Both the position numbers and the translations under genes were made by a program. The notes below the pieces were generated by a model. That model saw only the letters and a program-made list of their open reading frames with translations. It was not told where the DNA came from and did not search any database. From positions 30,022,238 to 30,086,237 of the forward strand of contig NC_060236.1 in the NCBI RefSeq assembly GCF_021155775.2: a stretch of 64,000 nt of DNA, in the 5' to 3' direction. Positions 1 to 13,900 of the stretch are shown in pieces; position 1 is the stretch's first letter; each line of letters starts with the position of its first letter. The stretch comes from Neodiprion pinetum. Taxonomy: Eukaryota > Arthropoda > Insecta > Hymenoptera > Diprionidae.

Positions 1-2748
1 AGGGTTTTTGAGGCTGGGTTGTGATATTTTATGAAAAACTAAGACTTGTCATTTTATGGACCGATTTTGCGCCCACGAAATTTTCGGCGATAACGTGGAA
101 TTCATTTTTATATCCCGTTTCGCGCTCCGGTCTTTTTTCAAACCGTCAACCGAAAGGCAGGCGCGCACCCTGTCGGGTGAAATTTTCATTTCTAGGTTAG
201 CGATTGTGCGCGCGTCAGCGTGTGGATCTTGAGTTTAACTCCGTTCCCAATATACAGAGGGAGCGAAGCGCACTACGACAGTCTAACAATCAATATGTTT
301 GCACTGTGTTCTCCACGCGAGCTCGTTGGCTCGCAGTTAGTTCGTTGATTCTTCGTTTATAACGTCAAACTATTTTTTTCCTTCTTTCTTTTCCATTCGA
401 ACGCCCCGATCGTTGTTGGAGTGATTTATAATTGATCATCATCATTGCCCACCGAAGCGCAGGAGGAGGATAGCGGACTGCGATTTTGAAATCGTCGAAC
501 GCGCGGATATCCCTGGTATTGAAACTATATCTCTACTATTTTACACATTTTGTATTTATTTCAAATTTTATAAGGTGGATAATTCTTGATATATTACGGC
601 TATTGTGACCCGTAATTTCAACGTAACGGTGATCTTTTCTCCCCCATCCTGTAATAGTTTCGTAGATTTGAATGTCTCTACCCTCGTTCAAGGCTCTGTG
701 CGTTCCTATCACCTGTGCCTTGAAAAAATGGATTTGCCATTAAGCTCACAGTTGAGCATTTGCTATTCTACTCGAACGAGAGACAGATATCTCCAACGTG
801 ATTAATGTGACTTTCCATAAATGCTGGCAACGACTTAACGATGCATGTTAACTACGTGATTATTTAGTAAAATTCTAATTACAAGGTATTTACAAATAAT
901 TATTTACATAGATTTTAGTCACGAGAGACAAAAATTGTGTAATTTCAAATTGAACTTTTCACTTTTGCCCCCTATTCCCAATCGGTGAAATTTTTTTTTA
1001 TTTACTTTTTGTTTTTTATCCCCACCAATATATATTCAACCGGTAAAACGTGAATCAATTTTTTTCGTGACGTAAGTTTAGCTAATCTTGAATGTGTTTA
1101 GGATACGAACTGCCAATATATACATGCTTAAGGCTCGTTTAATCTCCGGTAGACACGAGATTCGATGATCTATAATAATTCTATAATAAGAACACGTTCA
1201 CCAGCTATTTGACTTCCCCAAGGGTCACACAACATAATCTGATCTTGTTCTTAGACCTCCGAATTCCCAGGTACAATTAACAAGTAAAACGGCAAATTCA
1301 TCCCTCAAAATTATTGTGAAGTGAGAATTTCTATTTTGGAATTGTTGAGGGTTGTCGGGAACGTTGTAACCGATTCGTCGAAAGTAATCGATCCCACCCC
1401 GCTGACACCAAAAACCTTATACCAGTTCAATCCTTCGTTATTTATTTCTTTTTCGCCTCTTTCAACTTTCGTCGAGGGGATCGACATTCCGTTTGAATTC
1501 GCTGGCTGTGTCATTGAGTACCGGGTACTCATCAATTCTACGCATTGCCTCTAAAAAGTTTTCGTTACGTTTTCTTTCGTCGTTCTCTTTTGTTCCTTGA
1601 AGAGCGTCATTAGCTTTCTGTTTTTCAACTCATCACTATGCTAGTAGCTTTTATTCCGACCTGCCTTTCCGTGTTTTGTTAGTAAAAAGTTGAATGATTC
1701 AAGGACGAAATACTGATTATTATGATCTTCGAGCTCCTAACCTTCCGGATACAGCTGACGCGTATTGAAATAGCTACAGTTGCCCTTTTTTGTACTTCTC
1801 AAAAAACCGCAAAAGCTCTATTACTCGGGGAGGGGGTTTCGATTTTTCTCTGCGCTTCGTGGTCGTGAAACTAATTTGGTTTCGCTTCAAGGTCACCTTC
1901 AAAAACAACCCTTCACGTTCATCTTTATTACGGCGGTTTAGTACTCTCTGATAAAATGGGAAAAAGAACTTCTGGTACTCTTTTACAGTGATTAAAATGA
2001 ATAGCTCAAGGTTCTGCTCGATTGATTCGACAGGAAGACTCGATTAATAGGATCGTTCTATATACAGTAAGGCTTCGTTACCCGTAACTATAAACAGTCC
2101 GACTTTATTCACGGTACGCCAATAAATGTACGGTGACTTTATTTCCACTGAAACAAATCAATCGTTTCGGGATAATCCCATGTCTTATTTCGATTGTTAC
2201 TTTATTCCACTTATCCGTTTTCCTCGTCTCTTTTCTATCTTTCTTGGAGTATCTACTACAGATTTGGCGCAGGAATGGTTCGTGGGAATGATTAAAAATT
2301 CTTACATTGACAAGAGCAATATCCAGTGACAAATTAGTTTTTTTTATTCGAAAATAACGAATACAGGACAGAAAACCAGGCTTACAAATTCTTCGTCTAA
2401 TTGCGGTAACGATACGTATAATTACGTAATGCGAAACTGTCCCGTTAAGCTAACGATATTTCAAGTGGTTGAAACGAGTGATAGTGAACGGCAATGACCT
2501 AGTAACTTGAAAAAAAAATATGCTGGTAGCTGGATTTAATCATACCGGTAAACAAGAATCGCGTATGGAAATCAGGGGTCTCGGTAGAGTCACGAGTCAA
2601 GATACATGAAATTATATCTCTTCTAATGTACTTTCTCTCCCCACGTACATAATATACAGATCTATGAAAAATCTATTTCCGAACCAGAGTATCGGGGGAA
2701 TAACAATGCGATAGGTTGGAGCTAAAATTGGGATTGTTCGATCCGCAG
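1..2748. other. Non-coding upstream region of Cadps
   Basis: No reading frame here resembles a known protein. Bases about 150-520 are richer in CpG than the surroundings and could be a promoter or a 5' UTR exon of Cadps, but I cannot place a transcription start. A plausible splice acceptor ends at 2748, just before a GC-rich segment leading to the Cadps start codon, so 2749-2864 may be 5' UTR. The rest is AT-rich sequence with nothing I can name. Confidence 0.4.
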
Positions 2749-2864
2749 GACAGGAACAGCGAGCTGTATAGCCGAGGGGAAAGTTCGGATAGTGGATATT
2801 CGAACACGGCTACGGCAACGGCAGACCAGAACTCGAGGACCCCGACGGCCTTGGCGTCGGCACC

Positions 2865-5800
2865 ATGATAGATCCGAGCTCCTCCGAGGAGGAGACAGAC
2901 GAGGATCAGAACCACCATCGCGGGGGAGACGGTAGTTCGCACGGCTCCCACGGCTCCCACCACCATCATTCTCACCCTGGTGGTGGCGGGGGTGGCGGGT
3001 CCGTCGGACCGACCGGAAGTAGCCTTGGTTCCGTCGGAGGTGCCAACCATGTTGGGGGTCACGTGAGTTCCTTGGGGACTCACGGCGGCAGTGTTCATGG
3101 TCCCCATGGAAGAGGCTCCATGGGTTCACCGGCGCTGGCCGCTCAGCAGGAGGCCGTCGCCGCTGGCCTCGATGTGCCCAATTTGTCAAGTGCTCGGAAC
3201 TCTTTGTCACCCTCGATGGGCGCTGCTCAGGACGCGATCAACTACGCCCGATCCTCACCCAGACCGACGAGCCCTTCACCATCTATCGCTAGCGAAAAAA
3301 CCGAGGCCGAGTTACAAGTAAGTCCAGGTGGACTCGAGGTTGGACTACCTTGTGCGGATGTGTCTTATACAATGTCCGTAGATAAACGAGTGGACATGGA
3401 AAGGTCTTTTCGCATGGTAGCCATTTTTGTTCCAGTTTTTGTATAGCGTGTAGGTTTTCTACTGCAGTCTGACATGATGCAATAGCCATATTTGTTCATA
3501 CTGAAAATTCCTCGTTGACAGACATTCTCTTGTTCTCTCATTTATTTATGGACCTTGGTCTTCCAAAATTCATTGGCAATTCGGTAGTACAAAGTTCCTT
3601 TCGTCCTGCACGTCGAGATGCACAGTTGCACAATGTCTAATGATGACAAGCTGCATATTTTAGAAGACACTGTGATGATTCCACGTTTGTTTCACCCGGG
3701 ATATTGTTAGTCGTATCATGTAGTGCACGACTCGCTCGTGAATTATCGCCATACTGAATTTACACACTCGTATATTTGCGGCTTTATCGAGAACACCGGT
3801 GTTACTGGTTCATGAATAGTTATGAGAAGACCGCCGCTTGAAATGAATTATGATAACTTTTTAAACTCACGTATTGCGATCCTTGCTACGGATAACTTGT
3901 ACTGCGGTAGCATGATCCTTCATAATTTCTTTTCGAACATATACCAGGCGGTGTAGAATTGACCTTTTTAATCCTTTTAACGGAATAAAAGTATGACGTT
4001 TGATGGACTGTTGCACCTACGTGTTGTTTAAAACGTGATAGTTCACGTTCCGTCGTTCACCATTTCTCTCATGTAGGAAAAATTGGAGCGCGAGGAAGAG
4101 GAACGCAAGACGAGAATACAGCTGTACGTCTTTATCTCGAGGTGCATCGCTTATCCTTTCAACGCCAAGCAACCCACTGACATGACGCGGAGACAGATGA
4201 AGATTACTAAACAGCAATTAGACACCTTGGGTGCTCGCTTTCAAGTAATTTCGTCAGGCTTTATTTAATCCTCACTAATCAGCATAAATTACATGTTCAT
4301 TAACATCACATGTGACATCAAATTTCATCGACTGGAGGTATTCACGTTTCGCAGACTTGGTAATTGATTTGTCTGATTGTGAGGCATGAAGGAACGAGTT
4401 CAATTTGCCATCCTAAATAACTATGGATCTTTCATTTCTTTTGATATTTGGAAGTTTCTTTGTTTTATTGAAACAGCAAACAACACCGCGAACAATATAT
4501 CTGTAGATATATTTGGCGTTTGATGGTTTTGCCGTGGAGGCGGATACACGGATCTAAACACTACCTTGAGGTGTCTTTCTTTGTTAAGATTCACCGTATT
4601 TTCAATATCAGTGTCACGAGAAGCCTTTGAAGTATGTTAAGTAATTTCCCGAAGCCTTTCACGTTCGATCTTACGTTTGACACATGTAACCTTCACTCTG
4701 TTGGTATCCGGTGCAAATTGAATCTAACTGAGCGTATAGATTGTTTTTTTTTCGGATGATTTCCGCAATATCCGTTCGTGATCGTTCGACCGTGGATTTC
4801 TATAAATTAAGTCTTGTTTCCTTTTACTTATTATTGGGAAGTTTCTTTTTCTTTTTTTGTATTCCATCGGCATATTTCGACTTAATCTTGGGATACAATT
4901 GTTGATAGGTAATTTATTTTTTTAAATTTACAACAGAGTTTTCTGAAGGGCGAAACTCAGATAATGGCCGACGAGGCGTTTCACAACGCGGTGAAGAGTT
5001 ACTACGACGTATTTCTGAGATCCGAGAGGGTAGTCCGTATGGTGCAGAGCGGTGCTTGCTCTCAGTACGACTTCCGCGAGGTGTTTAGGAAGAACATTGA
5101 GAAGCGTGTTCGATCCCTTCCGGAAATCGATGGTTTGAGCAAGGAAACCGTCCTTACCTCTTGGATGGTCAAGTTCGATTGTATATTCAAAGGAACGGGT
5201 GACGAGGACTCGAAACGGCCGTCGAGAATGCAACAGCAATCGTTAAACTCCGAGTTGATACTATCTAAGGAACAACTGTACGACATGTTCCAACAGATTC
5301 TTGGGATTAAAAAGTTCGAGCATCAGCTTCTGTTCAACGCCCTCCTGTTGGACTCAGCCGACGAACAGGCTGCCGCCATCAGGAGGGAGCTGGACGGTCG
5401 CGTGCAGAAGGTTAACGAAATGGAGAAGGTGAGGGGAGATTTTTCGTTTAGAAAGAAAGAAAGGAAAGCCATGCGTGTAGGTTGAAAAGGGTGTTGTTTG
5501 ACTGGGTGCCGTTTGTCGTTGAAGGACCGGAAGCTAATGCCGCGGTTTCTCCTGAAAGAGATGGAGTCGCTCTACATCGAGGAACTCAAGTCGTCTATCA
5601 ACCTGCTAATGGCAAATTTGGAGTCCTTACCGGTCTCCAAGGGTTCGATAGACAGCAAATATGGGCTGCAGAAGCTGAAGCGCTACAACCATCGTGGTGA
5701 GCGCTCCCGCTGCCGCAGTCAGGGTTCTCTCGTTAAGCTGGAGGGCGACTCCGCCGACTCCGACCCCCAGCTGACAAAGATGGATGTCGTGTTGACTTTC

Positions 5801-7913
5801 CAATTGGAAGTAATCGTGATGGAAGTCAAAGGTCTCAAGAGCCTTGCGCCAAATAGAATAGTATACTGTACGATGGAAGTGGAAAGTGGCGAGAAGTTGC
5901 AAACAGATCAAGCCGAAGCTTCGAAGCCCATGTGAGTCTCATTTCGAGAATATGCGATGTTGTTACATCTTCTCATCACTTCCCATCGGCATTCTCATAC
6001 CGCGATCATATTATCACCGCAGGTGGGACACTCAGGGTGACTTTTCAACGACACATCCACTTCCAGTTGTCAAAGTAAGATTGTACACGGAAAATCCTGG
6101 CATGCTTGCTCTCGAGGACAAGGAATTGGGCAAGGTGATAATACGACCAACGCCGTTGTCCTGCAAAGTGCCCGAGTGGCATCGCATGACGGTGCCGAAG
6201 AATAATCCCGATCAGGATCTTCGTATAAAGATCGCATGCCGGATGGATAAACCGCTGAACATGAAACACTGCGGATATCTTTATGCGCTGGGAAAGTCGG
6301 TTTGGAAAAAATGGAAGAAGCGGTACTACGTGTTGGTCCAGGTCTCGCAGTACACATTTGCGATGTGCTCGTACAAAGAAAAGAAAAGCGAGCCTTCGGA
6401 AATGATGCAACTCGATGGCTATACAGTGGACTATATCGAGGCCGCTTCTGCTAACTTGATGGTCGGCATGGATCTCGAAGGCGGAAGGTAATTGATTCGG
6501 AGAAAAAAAACTACAGAGCACTTCGTTCTTTGCCGCCTGCGGTTATTCCGTGACGTTCCTCCGACAAAACGATACTTGCATTTAAATTCTGCTCTCTTTG
6601 AACTCTGACAGATACTTCTTCAACGCCGTTCGGGAGGGAGATAACATAGTGTATGCTTCGGACGATGAGAACGAGTGCCATTTATGGGTAATGGCGATGT
6701 ACCGAGCGACGGGACAATCGCACAAACCTACACCGCCGGTTTCCGTCGCCGATAAAAACTCAACGATAAGTAAAATCCAAGGAGACGCTGACAGAGCGCG
6801 GAAACACGGAATGGAGGATTTCATCAGCGCGGATCCATGCAAATTCGAACACGCCATACTTTTCAAAATGTTACAGAACCTGACCCTCGATTACAGACTG
6901 AACGATCCTTACAGTTCGCTCGGATGGTTTTCACCTGGGCAAGTTTTCGTACTGGACGAATATTGCGCTAGGTATATATGTATATTCATATACACATATA
7001 TATATGTATATATATATATATATGCATAATATGAATATTGGAATATTGATGTGTAACGGTCGAGTTGTGATTGTCGAGCTTTGTTAGGATCATCTGAAAA
7101 TCTTTCTTTTGCTTCCATACCTTCTTCGGTTTTACCTTTGCGTTTGCTTTTTCTCTCCCCTTATCTGCACCGCAGGTACGGAGTTCGGGGATGTTTTCGA
7201 CATCTCTGTTATCTGAGCGATCTGTTGGACAGAGCTGAACAAGGCATAATGATAGACCCAACGCTGATTCACTACAGTTTCGCATTCTGCGCGAGTCACG
7301 TTTACGGCAATCGTCCCGACGGCGTTGGCTCCATAACTCAAGAGGAGAAAAATAAATTTCAGGAAGTGAAGGAACGGCTCAGACTCTTGCTCGAAAAACA
7401 AATCACTAATTTCAGGCACGTCGTTCTCTCTCTCTCTCTCTCTCTCTCTTTCTTCGATCAAATTTTCTTCTTCTTCTTCTTCCACTCCTTTCTCTTCTCG
7501 GCTGATTCTCATTTATCCGCGTTGATTGCACAGGTTTAGCTTTCCGTTCGGGAGACCGGAAGGGGCGCTGAAAGCAACGCTTTCGTTGTTGGAACGAGTC
7601 CTTATGAAGGACATCGTGACGCCCGTACCCCCCGAGGAAGTTCGTGAGATGATAAGGTCATGTCTGAACACGGCAGCCTTGGTAAATTACACACGGCTGT
7701 CGGCGGAGGCTAAAATAGAGGATGACCTTAGCGGCGAGGTCTGCGTATCTCCGGGGAAGAAACTCGAGGATCTGATACACCTTGCCAATCTCTGCGTCGA
7801 CTTGTTGCAGCAAAATCAAGAACATTATTCGGAGGTATTAGTTAGGTTTTTAGAATCTCAATGTCAATCGGTGTTCGTTTTCTTTTTCTTCTCCTTTTCA
7901 TTCTATTCTACTA

Positions 7914-7980
<67 letters not shown>

Positions 7981-10965
7981 CCTCAATATCGTGTACATAC
8001 ATGTGTTGTTCAGGACTCTCGAGGATTGGGACGGACTTGGTAAGGGTCCCAAAATCATGCGTCTTTATTGCGTTTCTATGGTTCATGATCCTCAGCTACG
8101 ATACCGATATGTGGCATATATGTTGTTACACCTGCTGCGGTTTGAAAAAAAGGGATAACTCGAGGGTCCTGTAGCATCTCAGGACGGCGACCCCACCGTT
8201 CTGGGATTCAAGCGAATGACGATGACATAAATTGCCCTCCGTAAATGTGTGCTGTCCAATATTTTCACATTTTGCTCCCACTACACCGCACCGCAGGCGT
8301 TTGCCTGGTTTAGTGAAATCATGGTCGACCACGCCGAGATCTTCTGGTCCCTGTTCGCCGTCGATATGGAAAAAGTGCTGAGCGAACAGCCGCCCGACAC
8401 CTGGCACAGCTTCCCGCTCTTCCAGGTACTCAACGATTATCTCAGGACCGACGGTGAGTTAATTGATATCACGATTGTTCAGGTATGAACGATTGTACGC
8501 GTCAGTTTTTAATTACGTTAACACGGTGTTCAGATGATGATGAAAATTACTGAACACCGGGATTGTTATCGCGTAGCGAAAAGAAAATGACAATGGCATC
8601 GTATAATATTGTTTGAAAACACTGATTAACGCGCAGACAATCTGAAGAATGGAAAGTTTCATCAGCATCTGAGGGACACGTTCGCCCCGCTGGTTGTACG
8701 ATACGTTGATTTGATGGAGACCTCGATAGCTCAATCGATACACAAAGGCTTTGAGAAGGAGCGTTGGGAGGTTAAGGGAAACGGTTGCGCAACATCGGAG
8801 GATCTCTTTTGGAAGCTCGACGCTCTCCAGTCATTTATTCGCGGGCTTCATTGGCCGGAAGCAGAGTTTAGACAGCATTTGGAACAGCGTTTGAAACTGA
8901 TGGCTTGCGATATGATCGAATCGTGTATACAGAGAACGGACAACGCTTTTCAACAGTGGCTTAAGAAAAGCGTCACTTTTATATCAACCGATTACATAAT
9001 ACCATCCGAAATGTGCGCCATGGTTAACGTTATTTTAGATGCCAAAAATCAGAGCTTTAAACTGTGTGCTGTCGATGGCGTTGACGTGGTGAGTTGCGGA
9101 ATTAACGAAGAGTCATTGATCACTGGTAACGTGCCTGAACTTGTCCTCGACGATACCTCCGTTGCATAGTACGCGTAATGCTCTTGCACTTTTCTCGAGA
9201 TTCAAAAATAATCTCTCCCTTGATAAAAGAAACTCAACCGAGTAAACAAGATACAGGATTTCTTAATGCCTGAGTTCGGTGAATCGGATAATTTGGTTCG
9301 TGGTCGTAAATGGTTATGAGTCAAAGCAAGCAAGTTTGTACATTTCTGTCTTCTTTCTTTTTACTGCAATTCTTCAAGCCAAGTTGCCTGCAGCTGTTGA
9401 CGCGAACGAAAATTCCAAGCCCTCTTGAAACCGGTTTTTTTTTCTTCATTCGCGACTGCATGGTGATCTCAAGGCTCCTTTTATGCATGCTTCCTTGTTT
9501 CAGGTACTCGCCGCAATAACGTTCGACCTTTGAATAATCGTTTCTCTATTTCTAGCATCAATATCACACGAAAATAGACGATCTTATCGAGAAGACGTCA
9601 GCCGGTATGAATCAAGGAATGATTAATAAACTAGTTTCAGTATTAGAAGCAACGTTATCCAAACTGTCACGGTACGATGAAGGATCGTTGATTGGTTCGA
9701 TTCTGAGCCTGGCGGTAATGATTTTCCTATATTAGCATAATGACCAAAAAAAAAAAATCGAAAAATCACGTCTGACATCCGCCGCGCATTCAAAGATGTC
9801 TTATTGATCTGTTTACACGGCTTCCTCTTCCTTGTGTGTAATCAATAACGCGTAAAATTTGACTCCCCAGAAGGTATCCGGTAGCGGGAAAGAAAATGGT
9901 CAGGCTTATGTGAATTTCACTAGAAATTGCATGGATCAAATTCGAAGCAAAGTCATAGATGAACTTTGGATACTCATCTTCTTCGAGGTAAATCGATTTC
10001 ACACTAGAAGTTTTCACCGAGAATTAAATTAATCGCATCAACAACCATTAAATTGTACGAGAATTTTTTTCATACCGAGCACAATTTAATGGGGTTACAT
10101 TGAATGTAAATTATATAATACTCGTTTTTGCCGCTGTGATAGCAACTCGTAGAGTAAAGTATAACCAATCAAATAGATCACGCTTCATGAATAAATGATG
10201 AACATTTTTTTATTTTTTTTTTTATGGTAATTGCTCGAACTTTTAAAACACTATGACGAAAATTGTTTTGAGAAAATGCTTCCCAATTGTAAGACACAAA
10301 AATTGAGAGAAACATCTTAACCAGCATAATGTTTATTTCAGCAATGGTACACCGCGCAAATTCAGATGCTGTGCAATTGGCTGTCGGAAAGGCTTGACCA
10401 TAGTCTACATTTGTACCAGTGCACGTGTCTAGCTCATATTGTTAAAAAAATATACTCCGACTTTGAGTTGCAGGGAGTAATGGAGGACAAACTGAACTCA
10501 AAGACATATCAAACTATATTTCAGCGAATGCAAACCGAGGAAGCAACTTGTGCCTTAACCATGTCCGCTCAGAACGAAGAGTGAGTTTTTAACGATACCT
10601 AGAATGAAAGAATTTAAAGAAAAGTCGCATGTTTCGCGGGGCGACCGCCAGGTGTCGCATTATTGTCGCAGGCGAGAATGAGGTCTGAATTATTTAAGTA
10701 CTCGACGCAGTACTTGCGTCAACATTCTCACAGCGTACGTCAAACGTGTTATTGCAGGGGATTTTCGGAAAACGGAAACGACGACGATACCGACAGGCCG
10801 AAAGCTAAGGTGACCGTGGTAGAGACCGTGGCCGGAGATGACGCCAATTACGTGTCAAACATAACCAACGTGACGTCAAACGTTGTCGGTAAAGTTGGGA
10901 GCATGTTTGGCAAGGGCATCGGAGGCCTCTCCACGAAATTTGGCGGTGCGAGCAGCTGGTTTTAG
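2865..10965 (+). CDS. Cadps: Calcium-dependent secretion activator (CAPS/CADPS), 14 coding exons
   Basis: CAPS primes dense-core vesicles for calcium-triggered exocytosis, binding PIP2 and SNAREs at the plasma membrane. Exons: 2865-3317, 4077-4244, 4937-5428, 5525-5931, 6023-6487, 6612-6971, 7176-7415, 7534-7834, 8297-8453, 8637-9088, 9556-9714, 9871-9987, 10342-10580, 10758-10965. They sum to 4218 nt (1405 residues) with every phase matching; human CADPS is about 1350. Residues 1-150 are a Gly/His/Ser-rich disordered segment. A C2-like domain spans about 463-575 ([15 protein letters not shown]), a PH domain about 585-697 ([20 protein letters not shown]), and the MUN/MHD region about 790-1290 ([29 protein letters not shown]). 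The start ATG has a good context (caccATG) and begins [10 protein letters not shown], like CAPS of other animals. The donor after exon 7 is GC instead of GT. The vertebrate alternative exon after KLSRL..AKIE is absent. The Gly/Ser-rich C-terminus differs from the acidic vertebrate end. Recognition is by conserved motifs, not by a search. Confidence 0.96.
7421..7450. repeat. (CT)n tract in Cadps intron 7
   Basis: A run of CT dinucleotides sits just after the GC donor of exon 7 and upstream of the exon 8 acceptor at 7533. It adds a long pyrimidine tract to a short (118 bp) intron. Confidence 0.8.
7918..7979. repeat. (CT)n(CTAT)n microsatellite in Cadps intron 8
   Basis: Compound simple repeat, about 30 bases of CT followed by CTAT units, inside the intron between 7834 and 8297. 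An apparent reading frame running through it is low-complexity read-through. Confidence 0.85.
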
Positions 10966-13900
10966 CTGCGTAGGTATTTAGGTACACACATTAGCGCCGA
11001 TCGACACGACATACACACTCCGATAATACGGCACCTACTTGTGCACACCTTAAACCTACGCCTCGGTCGATCATTCGATCGGCATTGTTTCCCGATTTTG
11101 GTTTTTAATACCGGAATTTTGTTGATAAAAACTAATTGCTAGTTTATTAAACAAGGAGTCAAGTAGAACGAATAAGAGAGGAAAAAAGATACTAAAATAC
11201 ATATACGCATAAATTATTATACCTAAATAGGTTCGTAGATTATTATTTATAATATACTATAAATAGTTGTATCGAAACTTTTTAGCGTTGTAACGTCTTA
11301 TATATTATGATTATCGATATAATTTAGAGTTTGGATTATTATGCAGATTAGCGGATTTAACGCGAAATTCATTGAATTCTGATTTAATCGAATAATGTGC
11401 AATTTTATTCAGGCTTGACGTGTGGACAGTTTACTTTCTTTCTTTCGTCAACTTGTCACAACGGAAATAATCCTGAAACATACCGATAAAAGTAATTACT
11501 AAAAATCCACACATAGACTAATGAATATTACGTGTAAATAATTGTCCCGTTATCGTTTCATTTATAAATATCGTCGAAAATCAGAACTGCGGGTGAATTT
11601 TAAGTGACGATCTATTGCAGTCATTAACATTATACATTCACAGCCGTCGCCAACGATAAATTATAAAATAATATGTTACATACCTAATTGGGAAAAATTA
11701 GGGCCTAGCTACAACGAGGCGCGATGAAATAATTCCCCGGAAGTATATTATATCGAATGAAATGACGATGAAGCAAAGTAAAATATGATGTATCGATATA
11801 TAAATTAGTAATAAAATAGATTACGGTATTGCGTAGTCATGTATAATTATTTAACGTTAATTGATTTACATCGCTATCATATACAACACAAATATCTGTT
11901 CGAATAATGAAAAAGAAAAAGAAAACAAAAACAAGTCAAAGAATTATTATCGATACGATATACATACTTATACTTACCGCATAGTACACGAATTTACATA
12001 GATTGTAATATTATTGATTATCGCATTACATGAGTACGAATACAGTTCGTTTACTACAATAAATTCACACACATACATTCACATGCACACACGCACATGC
12101 ACACATTCACATGTAATATAGGTGAATATTTTTACCGTCTCATTTTTTTAGAATTTATTTTTAACGATCGAGCGAAGTGATTACCACCTGCATTCCCTTG
12201 CGGAACTTACGGATTGAAATTCGATTGATTTCAAATTAGATGGTCTAATACGCATAGACATATATGTACAGAAATACGTACACGCATGCATAATAGTTTA
12301 TCACTTTAATGATATACATACACATACATGTATACATAGGTACGAGTTAATGAATTTAAATCTGATACGAGGAATCCTAGCGAATTTTGTTCGAATTTCG
12401 CCGTAAATAATCTGTATAAACTAAATATCATCTAAATAACTAAATACTTTACCTGTAGTAAGAAAGGGAAAGAGAAATGATGATATCTTCTTATTCGCTA
12501 CTCAGTAATTACCCTACAATCTTACAACATTAAACTCCTATATACACGATATTGAACTGATCAGTGAAAATAGTGTGTTGAAAAAAGTTCATTGACTGTT
12601 CATTCTAGAACGAGGCGAGAGAAGGAAAGCGGAGTAAAAAATATAACTTAAAAAGTATAAAGGAAAATTCCATTTATTCTTCGATATTTCATTACATTTA
12701 CTCTACGGGTCTTTCGGAAGTATCAAGCTTCGTACATACGATTCTCTATTTCATTTATGATATAAATACATAGGAATTGATATCAATATTCTACCGAAAT
12801 ATGCACATATACTCGAGTTGTGTGTATTGTAAGTATTGCTCATTGTTATTATTATTCTTATCGAATCGTTTCGTTTGAAGGTTTGGATAGAGCTGGAGGC
12901 TGAAGACAGAATTAAAATGAAAAGTATAACACGAAAATAAATGAAAAATCTTCCGACATCCACTTTTGGCAATGACTGTAGGTGGCGATGGATGAAAGCT
13001 CGCCTTTCTTCGGGCTTGAATAAACCAGAACGTAAATAATAAAAGTAAGGGAATAAGCAGCAAAGAAATCATATTAAGTAATAATCTATTAACAAAAAGA
13101 TGATTAAAAACTAAATAAAACATAATATATATATATATTATATATTATTAATAACAATTATTATTTATTATAAAAGCGTATACTATATTGTATTTAATTT
13201 CTCGTTACGTTATCATATTATATCATAATTACACCACACGATGACCGTTAACGATTAGTAAAAAAGAAAATAACAATGATAACAATAATTTGTTATATTG
13301 TATTAATCTTATAATTATATTCTACATTTAGATAATTATCACAGAGTATATTGTGTAGATGAAGAATTGCGTTGAAAACTCTTATAGTGGGTTGAATAAA
13401 AAATTTAATTAAAAGCGGCCGAAAGCAGTACCGTAACAATGTGTCGTCGTCAGGATTATGTTGTACTCGCAATTTAATTGACCCAATGAAAGTTCTTCAA
13501 CCTTTCGGCATGTATAGTTGACTCTGAATAATACATTTTGATTGCGTATCCAGTGATGATAATAATAAAAATAATGATAATGATCGCGTTCGTGCAACTT
13601 ATATACAGCTATTATATCTATATTAAAGAAGAAAATACCGCGTGGTTATAATACCTAGATCGAATAAAAAAAGGTACGCTGCAGCAGAGGACTAGGTTAG
13701 GGGTAATTTACAATTTACATAACTAATGTTCTATCCTAATTCTATTTAACTTCGTCTATCAACTGTTGTTCTCTCTATCGTTAATGAAAATCAGTCCAGG
13801 CGCTGGGAATAAAAAAAAAAAAAATTTAACAAAAAAATGCTAATAAAACGTGATTAAATAAAGGAATGAAAAAAAATACGTATATATATATATTAATGAT

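Noticed and set aside
2673..3210. Two minus-strand open frames of 144 and 162 codons over Cadps exon 1
   Set aside because: They are antisense shadows of the GC-rich, Gly/His-rich first coding exon and resemble no protein.
8014..8039. 26-base micro-exon between an acceptor and GTAAGG donor in Cadps intron 8
   Set aside because: Its length would shift the frame, and CAPS has no residues missing at that junction.
7860..8158. Continuation of Cadps exon 8 frame through a CT repeat to 8158
   Set aside because: The exon ends at a GT donor at 7835 and the homologous sequence resumes at 8297; the read-through is low-complexity.
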